Source: CAYJLF01 sp964371055 (GTDB lineage Bacteria; Eisenbacteria; RBG-16-71-46; CAIMUX01). From it: 64,000 nucleotides of DNA. Position numbers and translations under genes: made by a program. The stretch is from NCBI GenBank assembly GCA_964371055.1, contig CAYJLF010000006.1:124001-188000 (forward strand). Direction: 5' to 3'. Under the pieces are notes generated by a model, which made no database searches, was not told the origin of the DNA, and saw only the letters and a list, made by a program, of their open reading frames with translations. Of the stretch, positions 15,835 to 25,203 are shown in pieces (positions within the stretch are counted from its first letter, which is position 1; each line of letters begins with the position of its first letter).

Positions 15835-16671
15835 TCAGACCAGCGGGAGCGCCATCTCGTACTGATCCACGTATGGCCGGAGCTTCCGGGTCCAGAAGGA
15901 CCGCGTAGTCTCGGCGGTCGCTTCAATGTTCAGGACCGTGAGCTCTTCCGATCGGCACCGATCCGCGGCGGCGGCCAGGAGAGAACCTCCCACGCCGCGG
16001 CCCCGCCGATCCGGCCGGACGGCCAGTTGGACGATCTCGCCCCCGGCGGGCCCAAAAACGACGTAACCCGCCGGCTCGCCATCCATCCAGACGACAAGGG
16101 TGCTCAGGTGTTCGCCGACCCGGCGGACCGCATCCGAGGAGTTCTGCCAGGAGGGATGGAAGTCCCAGAAGGGCTCGGGTGTTGCCGACAATGCAGCGGG
16201 CTCGGCCTCAAAGGGCCGCGGCAGCGAGAGATCGGACTTCGCTCCCTTGAAGCAGCAGAGCTCGCGCGTCTTGCGGAACCCTTGCCTTTCGTAGATCCTG
16301 ATAGCAGCGGTGTTGGACTGGATCACCTCGAGCAAGCACTGCTCGCATCCCATCGCCCGCGCATGTTCCTTCACTTGCAGGAAGATCTGCTCGGTGATCC
16401 CCCGGCCCCGGGCTTCCGGAATCACCCCCGTGCCGGCATCATAGAGGGTGCGCTTCCCGTCCCACATCCCGACTCCGTTCAGGATGAACCCGACCAGCTG
16501 CCCGTCGAGATAGGCGCCCATGGAGTGCTCCAGATCGACTCCGTAGCGGAGGAGATGGCGATGGTATCGCTCCATCGTGAAGTCGACTTGGATGACGTAG
16601 TCGGAGAAGGCCTCCGCGAAGCAGCGGCGGATCTCTTCTGCGGATGCGGACTGGAGTGTCTTGATGACCAT
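15835..16671 (-). CDS. Tandem GNAT-domain N-acetyltransferase
   Basis: 278 residues with two GNAT folds. The first (residues ~1-140) has the acetyl-CoA loop TGVIPEARGRGITEQIF and the C-terminal NTAAIRIYERQGF. The second (residues ~165-275) has VQLAVRPDRRGRGVGGSLLAAA and ends in a shortened C-terminal strand region. Both pyrophosphate loops follow the R/Q-x-x-G-x-G/A pattern, so both could bind acetyl-CoA. The substrate (small molecule or peptide amine) cannot be told. Confidence 0.88.
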   Translation of the reverse strand: MVIKTLQSASAEEIRRCFAEAFSDYVIQVDFTMERYHRHLLRYGVDLEHSMGAYLDGQLVGFILNGVGMWDGKRTLYDAGTGVIPEARGRGITEQIFLQVKEHARAMGCEQCLLEVIQSNTAAIRIYERQGFRKTRELCCFKGAKSDLSLPRPFEAEPAALSATPEPFWDFHPSWQNSSDAVRRVGEHLSTLVVWMDGEPAGYVVFGPAGGEIVQLAVRPDRRGRGVGGSLLAAAADRCRSEELTVLNIEATAETTRSFWTRKLRPYVDQYEMALPLV

Positions 16672-16789
16672 CGCGCGCCTCCGTCGGGAAGTCTATCACC
16701 CGCGCCACCCAGACCGGCAGCCATCTCCTCGGGTTCGCGGAGCAGTTCAGCGGACGGGTCGAGATCTTTGGCCTTGCCGACTCACCTCT

Positions 16790-17358
16790 CTGTAGGGCTG
16801 GCTGTGAAGCCAGTCCGCCGAGTCACCAGGGTCTCGGGACCGAGCTGGTCAAGTCGCCGAACGAACCCGGATCTGCTTCCCTGGCGGGTCGGGACCGCCC
16901 GAGCGGTCTGCTCCGGTACGGCTGCCGAATCCACCGCCGTCGCGGTACGCAGAGATGGAGGACTCGGAGGGGCCGCCACGCGTGGAGGGAACCCCAGTCG
17001 CGGCCGGCGCGGAGTCGGAAGCGACGCCCCGGCGGCGTGCCTCCTGGGCGAACCTGCTGCGCCGGGTGCTATCGGTGGACGCCCTGGCCTGTCCGCGCTG
17101 TTCGACGCGCGAACAGAGAGTGCAGATGGTCGTGCTCGCGTTCCTTTCGGATTCCGAGGTGGTGCTGAAGATCCTCCGCCATCTCGGGCTCCCCACCGTC
17201 GCCCCGGCCCTCGCGGTCGCGAGGCGCCCGGCCCCGGAGAGCACCTCACCCGACCCCCGCCGTGTGACCCGCCGGCATTCCGTGCCGCGGCCACGAACCC
17301 GGATGACTCCCTCGTCATGACCGCCCCGGGATCTCCCACTGGATCGGAGGGGCGAAGG
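16790..17358 (+). mobile_element. IS91-like transposase relic B (C-terminal part plus tail)
   Basis: 16955-17240 encodes the C-terminal end of the transposase: RRRASWANLLRRVLSVD, ALACPRCST, QMVVLAFLSDSEVVLKILRHLGLPTVAP. A CPRC pair is typical of this family. The tail at ~17245-17358 (CCGACCCCCGCCGTG, GGCATTCCG, TGACTCCCTCGTCATGACCGCCCCGGGA) matches the tails of relics A and D. No start or N-terminal domain remains. The 16672-16790 stretch holds no recognisable gene. Confidence 0.7.
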
Positions 17359-17415
17359 TGGCCGTGGACGCACAGGAGGCACGCCCTTCGCGCCGAAGAT
17401 CCCCATTCATGAAGG

Positions 17416-18564
17416 TCATCTCGATCCTGAACCACCAATCTGGAGATGGTGGTCATCAGCATGCTCCTGCCAACCCGCCGGTGAACCCGTCTGCAGCACG
17501 TAGTTCACTCGTCGATCCTGCGTCGACGTGATGGGCATCAGCTCCGGTATCGGATCCCAGCAAACGCGCTCGACGCCTTCCGGGCGGGTCTCACGAAGCT
17601 GGTCCAGCGCAAGCTGCCCGTAGCCGGAACCAACCTCGATGTCGTCCAGACCTCGCAGGGCCGAGATCACGACCTCCCTGTCGTGCAGTGCGAACGGCAC
17701 GCCCAACGCGCCCAAGGCGATCGCCATCTTCGCGGCTCGCAGGTACAGACCCAGTGAGTCCACGGCGAGGTTATACCGCCACGACCCATCCTCCGCGAGC
17801 AACGGCGAGAAGAGGATGCCGTGAGGATGACCAAAGACGATCTCCCACGGATGACATCCGGACCACGCGCGAGAGGTGAACCAGTCGCGGAACGCATGCG
17901 GGTCATCGGGGGCAAGATCCAGCATGCCTCCGTGGCGGCTATCGGCCTTTGCGGAGTGCTTTTCTCGAGGAGCCAACGCCCTCAACTCGGGATAGGCGGC
18001 ATCGTACATGACGCCCGCCAGCTCGAGATACTCTGCGGCGGTCAGCGATGCGCGCGCTGCGACATCGGCGCCCTGGCGGCACGCATCCTCCAGAGCCTCG
18101 AGTTCGCGTCGCGATAGCGGTGGCCGGGCGCCTTTGGGCCAGCTCCACTTGCGGACGATGCGGCCGGTGCGCGCCTCCAGCGGAAGCAACCGTTGCACGC
18201 GCCGGTTGAACGCGCTCGGATTCGCGATGGCCGCCCTGAGACGCCTCGTGAGCTGCGGCATCGCCTGTCCCCAGAGCTGCTCGGCGTCTCCCGATCCCGT
18301 TACGCTGGCGCGTCCTTCGAACGACAACTCGTCCGACTCGATCTTCCATGTGGCGTTCACGGTCGACCAGCCGATCTCCATGGCCCCGTACAAGTGGCCG
18401 CCGTAGAGCATGTAGTGGGAGGGATGCCAGACGCGAGGTCGGGGGATGACGAATGGCCCGTGCCACTCGACGTCGTAGCGATCGGGAATCGGCTCTGTCT
18501 TCTTCAGGAGACTCCAGAAGACCGACCACCCCTTCGAATCTCGCGCGTCATCTCGATCCGTCAT
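17416..18564 (-). CDS. Hypothetical protein
   Basis: 382 residues from ATG 18564. No signal peptide. The N-terminal half has alternating strand and helix segments (WHGPFVIPRPRVWHPSHYMLYGG, MPQLTRRLRAAIANPSAFNRRVQRLL). The middle is rich in charged helices (RRELEALEDACRQGADVAA). The C-terminal half contains DDPHAFRDWFTSRAW, IVFGHPHGILFSPLL and LGLYLRAAKMAIALGALGVPF. No catalytic motif stands out and I do not recognise the family. The even coding texture and lack of stops over 1.1 kb support a real gene. It sits between two transposase relics (B and C), so it may be part of the region's mobile cargo. Confidence 0.65.
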   Translation of the reverse strand: MTDRDDARDSKGWSVFWSLLKKTEPIPDRYDVEWHGPFVIPRPRVWHPSHYMLYGGHLYGAMEIGWSTVNATWKIESDELSFEGRASVTGSGDAEQLWGQAMPQLTRRLRAAIANPSAFNRRVQRLLPLEARTGRIVRKWSWPKGARPPLSRRELEALEDACRQGADVAARASLTAAEYLELAGVMYDAAYPELRALAPREKHSAKADSRHGGMLDLAPDDPHAFRDWFTSRAWSGCHPWEIVFGHPHGILFSPLLAEDGSWRYNLAVDSLGLYLRAAKMAIALGALGVPFALHDREVVISALRGLDDIEVGSGYGQLALDQLRETRPEGVERVCWDPIPELMPITSTQDRRVNYVLQTGSPAGWQEHADDHHLQIGGSGSR

Positions 18565-18821
18565 CCGCGCCCCCTTTCGCCGGTCAGCCCCGCTGAAACG
18601 GTGCTATTCGAGCCGGCCCCGCCCTCCCAAAGCCTTGCGCCGGTGAGTGCAGCCAGCAATGGTAAGCCTCAGAGCCTCGGTCGCAACATCGCCGCGAGCA
18701 GCGACGTTCTCGTCCGTCAGGTCGTCCCCTCGTCCCAGCCGAGGTGTTCCCCGGAGATGCGTCGGATGAGGGCGATGTGAGTTCCAGGAGTCCGGGGACG
18801 ACCTACCTTGCCTCGCAACGA

Positions 18822-19078
18822 TCGACGGCGCCGACGCGCGAACAGAGAGTGCCGATGGTCGTGCTCGCGTTCCTCACCGACCCCGAGGTGGCGCTGAAGA
18901 TCCTCACGCACCTCGGGCTGCCTGCTGTCGCCCCGGCCCTGGCGGCTGCCCGGGCTCCTCAGCCGGAGCTGGGATTCGCTTTGCCTGCGGAGAACGCCGG
19001 GCCTGCCGACGGAAGCGACGGGGCAGACAGAGTCCCGGGAGAGCCCCTGACCCGACCACCGACGGAGGCGGGGATGCC
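18822..19078 (+). mobile_element. IS91-like transposase relic C (short C-terminal piece)
   Basis: Encodes REQRVPMVVLAFLTDPEVAL and KILTHLGLPAVAPAL in one frame, closely matching relic B. It continues into GPADGSDGADRVPGEPL, whose DNA matches the start of the tail in relics A and D (GGGCC-GCCGACGG, GGGAGAGCCCCTGACC). The rest of the element is absent. The 18565-18821 stretch before it has no supported gene. Confidence 0.65.
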
Positions 19079-19089
19079 GATAAGCTGCA

Positions 19090-19722
19090 TCATCGGCTCC
19101 AACGCACGACGACGTCCCGATCAGGATAGAAAGCGTCGACGTCGAAGCGGTAGTAGCGTTCGAGCGAATCGCCGCGCGCCTCGAACGGGAAGCTGAACTC
19201 GACCGGGACGGATCCGGCGGGAAGGTGGATGTCGAACCGCGCATGCCGGATGGGACGGCCCCACTCGCGCGTTGTGGTCACGATGTAGCGCGCGTAGGAG
19301 GTCAGGAGCTTTTGGCGGTAGACGACGTCCATCGAGATCGTGTCGCCGGTGCAGGCCGGGGTCAGCCACTGGACCCCGGCAGTCCGCGTTCCCGGCTTCC
19401 AGCTCTGCTCGCCCGCGTCGATCCCGTCCAGTTTCGCACGCAGGGAGACGATCCGTGCTTCGCCCAGCAGGGAATCCTGCGGAAAGGGATAGAAGAGGAC
19501 GTACGGTCGGGCGGTACGTCTCTGGCAGCGAAGGACGTAGGTGCCCCGCACCTCGAGGCTGTCGCCGATCACGTAGAGGCGGATCCATTCGGAGTCGAAC
19601 TGAAGCGGGAACTGATCGCCGGCCAAACCGGCGGAGGCCGTCGCCGGCACGCCGAGCAGGATGACCAGCGCGAGCAGGGCGCACCTTCTTAGGATCCATC
19701 GGAACCCGGCACCGCTCTTCAT
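19090..19722 (-). CDS. Secreted hypothetical protein
   Basis: 210 residues from ATG 19722, which opens a clear signal peptide (FRWILRRCALLALVILLGVPATASA). The mature part is beta-rich (WIRLYVIGDSLEVRGTYVLRC, ARPYVLFYPFPQDSLLGEA, YARYIVTTTREWGRPIRHARFDI, SFPFEARGDSLERYYRFDV). No enzyme motif is seen and the family is not recognised. It lies 74 nt downstream of, and in the same direction as, the 306-residue secreted protein, so the two may be co-transcribed. Confidence 0.65.
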   Translation of the reverse strand: MKSGAGFRWILRRCALLALVILLGVPATASAGLAGDQFPLQFDSEWIRLYVIGDSLEVRGTYVLRCQRRTARPYVLFYPFPQDSLLGEARIVSLRAKLDGIDAGEQSWKPGTRTAGVQWLTPACTGDTISMDVVYRQKLLTSYARYIVTTTREWGRPIRHARFDIHLPAGSVPVEFSFPFEARGDSLERYYRFDVDAFYPDRDVVVRWSR

Positions 19723-19796
19723 GCCGCCGATGTTCACAGCTTCGATCGATTCCAACGAGAGGCCTCCCGCCGGCGGCGATCCGCTGAGCAGCCCGG

Positions 19797-20717
19797 CTAG
19801 CGAAAGATCGCCTTGGTCTTCCCCCAACTCATTGGCCGAACGGGGGTGGAGGCTTCCACCCGGAAGATCACGCGGGTGCAACTCCGGGACTCCGCTTCCG
19901 CGCGGAGCCACGTCTCATGAACCCCCACAGGAAGGCTCCCCGCATTGGCGGTCACTGTCACGTCCACGTTGGGCGGATCGTTCTGGTGGAGCTCGAGGGT
20001 CAACCACTCGGCGTCCGCAGTGAATTCGACCGGACAGATCATGTTCGGATCGGCAAGGACGACTCCGCTGTCGGTTCCGCCCTGCACCGCGGCGAGCTCC
20101 AGAATCTGCGGCTCGAGCGCGTAATTGCAAGCTTCGTTGTACTGCTCGGCTTCGTCACACCACCGGAAGTGGTAGGTGCACTGGACCCCCGCCTCCGCCG
20201 GCGTCACCCAGATATCCGGCTCGCCGTCGATCACTGCCGAGACATCGAGCGACCCGTACGAGTCGACCCCGATGAAAAAGCGACCGATCGGGGCGAAATC
20301 GCCGACGAAACGAGGCATGTCGTAATCGACCGTACACCTGAAGGTCGCATCGCCGGTCTGCACCAACGTGAAGTTGCCCGGCCCGCCGCAGATCTCGAAA
20401 TCACTCAGAGTAGACAAGACCCAGGATGGCGGCAGATGCAGGTCCAGCACGATCTGCTGGATTTCGCCATCGAAAAACCAGAAGGGATCGTCAAGAAAGA
20501 CGCCGAAATCCAACCAGCCGACCGCTTCCGTCCACTGAGCGCATTGCTCGCAGCTGGTGATGGAAGGATCCCAGCAGAAGTCAGGTTCGTACGGCCCGAC
20601 GTTGAACACGAGGAGCGGCCTCGGCAAAACGTTGGCAGCCGAGTGAGCTGGAATCATCATCGCGACTACCGCGACCAGGATTGCGGCGGTGATTGCCGTC
20701 TTGGTCCTTTGCTTCAC
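19797..20717 (-). CDS. Secreted protein of a two-member local family ending in a SWGxxKxxxR tail
   Basis: 306 residues from GTG 20717. Signal peptide: TAITAAILVAVVAMMIPAHSAA. Cys-rich extracytoplasmic region (PSITSCEQCAQWTEAVGWLDFGVFL, CTYHFRWCDEAEQYNEACNYAL) followed by a beta-sandwich-like domain (VEFTADAEWLTLELHQ to CTRVIFRVEA). The last residues are RPMSWGKTKAIFR. The protein at 38351-39412 has the same layout, including the Cys spacing, the LxxPxSW segment, the C-terminal sandwich and an ending with ASWGAIKEVYR. The shared short tail after a Pro-rich linker looks like a sorting or processing signal. Function unknown. Confidence 0.72.
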   Translation of the reverse strand: MKQRTKTAITAAILVAVVAMMIPAHSAANVLPRPLLVFNVGPYEPDFCWDPSITSCEQCAQWTEAVGWLDFGVFLDDPFWFFDGEIQQIVLDLHLPPSWVLSTLSDFEICGGPGNFTLVQTGDATFRCTVDYDMPRFVGDFAPIGRFFIGVDSYGSLDVSAVIDGEPDIWVTPAEAGVQCTYHFRWCDEAEQYNEACNYALEPQILELAAVQGGTDSGVVLADPNMICPVEFTADAEWLTLELHQNDPPNVDVTVTANAGSLPVGVHETWLRAEAESRSCTRVIFRVEASTPVRPMSWGKTKAIFR

Positions 20718-20864
20718 GACTCCGCCCCCTTCCTCATTGAACGCTCACGGCGGCGTCCAGATACGTCCTACGCTTCGATCGTTCGAGGCTCAGGAGTGCG
20801 CGCCAACTATTCTAGGCCAATAAGACATCCGCGCCAATGGGTCACTTGAACCTCCCCCGCCGGC

Positions 20865-21365
20865 GTGAATCCCGGCTCATGCTGAGGAGCCCGGGCAGCA
20901 GCGGCGTGGGCGGGAGCGATTGTAGGAGGCCCGAGGTGCGTGAGGATCCTCTGCACCACGTCGGGATCGGCCAGAAACGCCAGCACCCTCATGCGTACGC
21001 ACCGGCGGCGGGTCGAGCAGCGAGGGCAGGCCAGGCATCTACGGAGAGCACCCGGCACAACAGGTTCACCCAGGAGCCGCGCTGCTACCAACGGCAACGA
21101 CGGGGAAGACGCCGGCCCGGGAGAGCCCCTGGTCCGACTTCCGCCCTGAGACCGGCCGGCATTCCGCGGCGGGCTCACGATCGCAGATGACTCCCTCGAC
21201 ACGACCACCCCGGCGTTTCCCACCGGGTCGAAGGGGCGAACTACGCCCCGAGTCAGCGCGTTCCACCGAAGTCCGGTGGTTTCGTCCATCCGGGCGGGAC
21301 GGCCGGACACCGGAAGCCCTACTGGCGGCCTGTTCCACGGCTCGTCGCCCCGTCCCATCCCCTCA
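20865..21365. mobile_element. IS91-like relic D, with coding piece and tail in opposite orientations
   Basis: On the minus strand 21060-20870 encodes CLACPRCSTRRRCVRMRVLAF and LADPDVVQRILTHLGPPT, the transposase C-terminus. From ~21060 to 21365 the plus strand matches the tails of relics A and B (GGGAGAGCCCCTGG, GGCATTCCG at ~21157, GACTCCCTCGACACGACCACCCCGG) and also the far part of A (GCGGGACGGCCGG near 21295). In A and B the tail follows the coding part in the same direction; here it points the other way. This suggests an inversion or recombination between two copies. Confidence 0.65.
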
Positions 21366-21462
21366 TGATCGCAGGCGTGATGTCCGCGAAGGCGGGACCC
21401 GACCATCGGCGGAACCGAGAGGGCCGAAAGACTGGTCCTATTCGCCAGCCCATCTCTCCCGG

Positions 21463-21850
21463 CTACTCCCCATCCCCTCGATTGTGGTCGCGGGGCGACT
21501 GCCGGTCAGGAATTGCCCGGCGCATGAACTCGCCAAAGAGCGGAACGGTGAACGCTGTTTCCCCGTGGGCCGGACTCCACACCATTCCTTTCTTGATCAA
21601 CCCACCGCGCAGCGGGCCAGCGCTCTCGGCGGTGCGCCCGAGTACATCGGCGATCGCACCGGATCGATGAGGACCGGCTCCGCGTTCGGCCATCGCTCGT
21701 AGGGAGTCCTGCTCTCGCGGGGTGAGCCGGTCGAATCGCACGCGGAAGAAGCTCCGGTCGAGCGCATCGGTCGCGGCCTGACTCGCTGCGGCCACGTCGC
21801 CCTCCGTGATCGGGGATTGCCCGGCGACATTCCAGATTGCGGCGGCTCGA
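21463..21850 (-). pseudogene. C-terminal fragment of an AAA-type ATP-binding protein
   Basis: The frame ending at 21463 encodes the family-typical C-terminus: AIWNVAGQSPITEGDV, ALDRSFFRVRFDRLTPREQD, SLRAMAERGAGPHRSGAIAD, RTAESAGPLRGGLIKKGMVW and AFTVPLFGEFMRRAIP. This is the winged-helix end of a large bacterial/archaeal ATPase family. Everything before the AIWNVA block (P-loop, sensor regions) is gone; the frame upstream is unrelated. It lies between transposase relic D and the hydrolase gene, as expected for a leftover of mobile-region decay. Confidence 0.7.
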
Positions 21851-21994
21851 GGCCCGGGGGGTCGGGGGAGGCAGGGGCAATGGTGTGTCTTGACGGCATC
21901 AGCAGTGTCTGCCCCTGCCATGTGTACAACACCGAGACGATCCCCGGGCGGCGCGCGATGGACCGCGCCGTCTCGAGCAGCGTAACGGGTGGTG

Positions 21995-23422
21995 TCAGTG
22001 AGCCTCGATCCAGTCCAGGATCGGCTGCCAGGCCACGACGCGCGCGTCGCCGCCGTTTTCCGTCGCCGTCCACAGATCGACATGGCCGAAGTCCAACCAT
22101 GCGTTCTCATCCGACAGGAACTGGACCGTCACGATGCTCTTGTCGGGACTCCCGATGCGGTCCAGCGTCGGGTAGGCTGCCCGACCCCAGCCTCCGGCCG
22201 CCGCCACATGGAGGATCGGTACCCGAATCTCCCCGAGGTGATCGTCAAAGGGCACATCCTCCTCGTCGCAGCTCGACACGGCGAAGTCGTAGGCGATGCG
22301 GATCGGGATGAAGGGAGAGGCGGACTCCGCGAACTCCGCGATGGCCTGAACGGCCGTGTAGCGCGAGTCGACCGGGAACCCGCCCTCGAAGATCCCCGCG
22401 AAGAAGTGCATCCAGGGCGTGTCTCCGCCCGGGGCCACGAAGAAGAGCAGGAGAACCTGCCGGTTCGTGTACCCCGGCATGATGGGAGACTCGCCGTCCG
22501 GATCTGTTCTCGCCAGCGTTCCGACCAGGGCCATCAAAGCCCCGAAGTCCGCGTGGTAGATCCCCGCCTCGAGCATGTCCCCATACACATCCACGGAGGC
22601 GCAGAACCCCTGTCTGATCTCCTCGAACTCGGCGTTGAACTTCCAGCCCTGATCGACCGGGATGAATGCCTCGATGTGACGCTGGCCCGGCGGAAGCTGG
22701 GTCTCCTGGCTCAGCAGCGCGTAGCCGAGAACGGCGCCAGCGCTGTACCCGAGCAACTTGACCTTGGTGTGGCCGCTGCCCGTCAGGGCGCGCACGTAGC
22801 GGGCGACGGCGACTCCGGCCTCCAGGTTGTCGACCTGGTTCTGGACGCCCCAGTCCTGCATGAACGAGAAGTCGGTCGTGCCGGACGGCACGAGGACCCA
22901 GTTCTGGTCGATGCCCCAGACGTCGACATCATTCTGCGCCAAGAGGATCGCCACCGAGTGATCATCCGGCGTGTACGCGCTGGCAGAGCCGAAAATGAAC
23001 TTCACGAACCCGACGAAGGCTCCGTGCTGCAAAAAGACCGCCTCGGGAGCATGGATCGGCTTGTTCGGCCGGCGCTCCCGGACGACGCGGTGCAGACGGA
23101 TCTTGTCGTAGGGACCGCTCCCGACCGGGATCTCCCACCAGTAGTGGGCAATGTCGTCCCAAAGGACCTCGCGGCCCCAGTCGAAGAGATCGCCCGGCTG
23201 CATCCCGCCGCCGGGCCGGACCAGCTCGGCCGGCAGCGTGGCGCTCGGGTCGACATCCCAGCCGCTCTCGCTGACGATGCGGGCCGCGATTGCCGCCCGG
23301 TCGATCGCAGACGCGGGGGACGCGCCGCTCGTCGCGGGTTCCGTCAGCGTCCCCTCGCGGGCACATCCGGCGAACAGCACGACGGACAGACACAACAGAC
23401 CACAGACAAGGAACCTGGACAT
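21995..23422 (-). CDS. Lipoprotein alpha/beta hydrolase
   Basis: 475 residues from ATG 23422 (GAGGAGG upstream). The N-terminus CGLLCLSVVLFAGC is a lipoprotein signal with Cys20 as the likely lipid site. The fold is lipase-like: VFLQHGAFVG supplies the oxyanion HG, LLGYSAGAVLGYALL is the nucleophile elbow (Ser227), and DFGHVDLW near the C-terminus gives the likely catalytic His. The acid residue is probably in HVAAAGGWG or nearby. Such enzymes cleave esters or act as carboxylic hydrolases. The substrate is unknown and the location is extracytoplasmic. Single gene. Confidence 0.85.
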   Translation of the reverse strand: MSRFLVCGLLCLSVVLFAGCAREGTLTEPATSGASPASAIDRAAIAARIVSESGWDVDPSATLPAELVRPGGGMQPGDLFDWGREVLWDDIAHYWWEIPVGSGPYDKIRLHRVVRERRPNKPIHAPEAVFLQHGAFVGFVKFIFGSASAYTPDDHSVAILLAQNDVDVWGIDQNWVLVPSGTTDFSFMQDWGVQNQVDNLEAGVAVARYVRALTGSGHTKVKLLGYSAGAVLGYALLSQETQLPPGQRHIEAFIPVDQGWKFNAEFEEIRQGFCASVDVYGDMLEAGIYHADFGALMALVGTLARTDPDGESPIMPGYTNRQVLLLFFVAPGGDTPWMHFFAGIFEGGFPVDSRYTAVQAIAEFAESASPFIPIRIAYDFAVSSCDEEDVPFDDHLGEIRVPILHVAAAGGWGRAAYPTLDRIGSPDKSIVTVQFLSDENAWLDFGHVDLWTATENGGDARVVAWQPILDWIEAH

Positions 23423-23734
23423 GGTGACCTCCTCTGCGAGTGCCGGTGGGACCGACACGGATCGGATGTCGAATCGCTCGGCGGAAGTGCGCGCGAACTG
23501 GCCTTCATCAGGCGGACGGCGGGCCAGCACAGTCGAAACCGGGTGGGTCGGGGCCGCCCCCCCACCCGCGCACACCGAATCACGGCCGAAAGGCTACGGC
23601 GCAGGAAGTCGGCATGTCAATCAGGGAGAAAGGCGGTGGGTACTGGCGTATCGCTGAGCGCGACTACCGCCGCGTTCTCGACCGCGGCGTCCTCGACCAT
23701 GGGCTCACGCGCTCGAAGCGGTCGACCGCTTCGC
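23423..23734. other. Intergenic region between the lipoprotein hydrolase and the YhbY-like gene
   Basis: 312 bases with no supported gene on either strand. The hydrolase promoter should lie within it. No repeat or hairpin of note was seen. Confidence 0.4.
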
Positions 23735-24037
23735 TCATTTCTGCGATGGCAGGTCGATCTTCGGTTCCTTCCTGTTGCGCCGGTAGAGCAACAGGGTGCC
23801 TCCGACCATCCCGACTACGGAGGTTCCGCAGACGCTCTCGATCTCGGCCGCGATTCCCTTCCGGTCGTGATCTCCCAACTCCAGGATCTTCAACTTGATG
23901 AGCTCGGCTCCCTGGTGGGCCTCGTCGATGGAGCGTCGGACGGCCGACGTCAGCCCCTCCTTCCCGATCCAGACGACGGGTTTCTGGGCATGGCCGAGAG
24001 AGCGGAGATACTTGCGGTCTTTGCCGGTGAGTTCCAT
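23735..24037 (-). CDS. yhbY: YhbY-like CRM-domain RNA-binding protein
   Basis: 100 residues, the usual size for a stand-alone CRM (CRS1-YhbY) domain. The domain is complete: LTGKDRKYLRSLGHAQKPVVWIGKEGLT, then SIDEAHQGAELIKLKILEL, and the C-terminal VGGTLLLYRRNRKEPKI with the lysine/arginine-rich RNA-binding face. In Escherichia coli YhbY associates with the large ribosomal subunit precursor. ATG 24037 is chosen because MELTGKDR is the family start; the open frame continues further upstream without family similarity. Confidence 0.92.
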   Translation of the reverse strand: MELTGKDRKYLRSLGHAQKPVVWIGKEGLTSAVRRSIDEAHQGAELIKLKILELGDHDRKGIAAEIESVCGTSVVGMVGGTLLLYRRNRKEPKIDLPSQK

Positions 24038-24233
24038 GCGCGTAGGATACCACGATCGAATGACGATCGGGTCGGCCGCGCCGGGAGGTCTGGCGGCCGG
24101 CCCCTCGACCACCCAACGCCTCCTGACCCGCTCGAGCGGCGGCGTCCCCTCCGGACGCTTCGAGGCAACTGCGGAGGGTTGGTGGAGGTGCTGACGGACC
24201 GGAGGTCCGGAGCCGTTTCCCAAAGGAGCCTCT

Positions 24234-25115
24234 ATGCTGCGGCCCTGCCTACGTCTGCCAGGAACTCCCATCCTCGTCGCGCTGTTCCTCGCTCTGCCGT
24301 GGACATCCTCTCGCGCCTCAGACGTCGTCACTCGGGATGCCGCTATGCTCCAGTTTGCCGTACAATCATCCATCGTCATCGCGACTGCCCGCGTTGACTC
24401 CGTTGGTTCATCCCGCGTCTTCGTCACCCTGGATGACGTCCTCAAGGGCAACAGGCCAAGCGGAGACACGCTTTCGTACGGTGGCTTCCATGCAGGCCCC
24501 ACTCCAGGGGACCGCTCTCTCCTCTTCTTGACCCCGGACAGACTCGATCAGACCCTCATTCGAGTCAGTCCAGATTACGAAGGCCACTTCCGGAATGACA
24601 CGCTCCTCGTCGGTATCGGGAATGGCCCGCAACACTGGCCCACCCTTCGGGCCACGCTCGTTTCGATTCTCTCCTCCTCGACCCTACCCGCTCTCTTCGC
24701 CGCCGCGCCGCTTGCCGTATTGGGCGTGGTTTCCTCGGGCCCGTTCACGCACAAACTACCACCGCCCGGATACGAACCAACCACATTCACCATCTCCGTC
24801 GCGAAGTCCCGCGGTTCGACTCTCTCCCTCGCTGGCACCACGATCACCGTTCACTATCCGACCAGCCCGGACCGCCCGCCCGGCTCCAGGCCCGTGATCG
24901 CACCATCGCTCCACGTCGGCTATAGCGGCCTCTTCTTCCTCACCCCAGACGGCGCCGGCTCCTACTACCTCTTCGGTGGCATTTACAGCGCCTGGCAAGC
25001 CGACACCGGCACGTACACCGCGCGCTACCTTCGCTTTCCCACCGAAGACAGGCCGTACGCCGTGGCGAGTGCCTCGGCGGATTCAGTACTCACCTGCTTC
25101 GCTTCGGAGGAGTGA
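24234..25115 (+). CDS. Secreted hypothetical protein
   Basis: 293 residues from ATG 24234 (AAAGGAG 6 nt upstream). The signal peptide is TPILVALFLALPWTSSRAS. The mature protein is beta-rich with no Cys motif until the very end (LTCFASEE): VQSSIVIATARVDSVGSSRVFVTLDDVLKG resembles the start of domains that follow costs through tissue-inhibitor-like folds, and LSYGGFHAGPTPGDRSLLFLTP repeats the pattern. The family is not recognised. Codon use is less GC-biased at third positions than in its neighbours (many T-ending codons), which may point to recent arrival. Confidence 0.65.
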   Translation: MLRPCLRLPGTPILVALFLALPWTSSRASDVVTRDAAMLQFAVQSSIVIATARVDSVGSSRVFVTLDDVLKGNRPSGDTLSYGGFHAGPTPGDRSLLFLTPDRLDQTLIRVSPDYEGHFRNDTLLVGIGNGPQHWPTLRATLVSILSSSTLPALFAAAPLAVLGVVSSGPFTHKLPPPGYEPTTFTISVAKSRGSTLSLAGTTITVHYPTSPDRPPGSRPVIAPSLHVGYSGLFFLTPDGAGSYYLFGGIYSAWQADTGTYTARYLRFPTEDRPYAVASASADSVLTCFASEE

Positions 25116-25203
25116 TGTCGCCAGGACCGGCACCGGCCCCGCCGCGATGGTCGGCCAGGCACGGATCTCGGGGGTGCTGCTGGACAGATGTGAGACTTCC
25201 GGG

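Noticed and set aside
21989..24397. 802-codon plus-strand frame opposite the lipoprotein hydrolase and yhbY
   Set aside because: It crosses two real minus-strand genes and an intergenic gap, with no ribosome binding site or domain.
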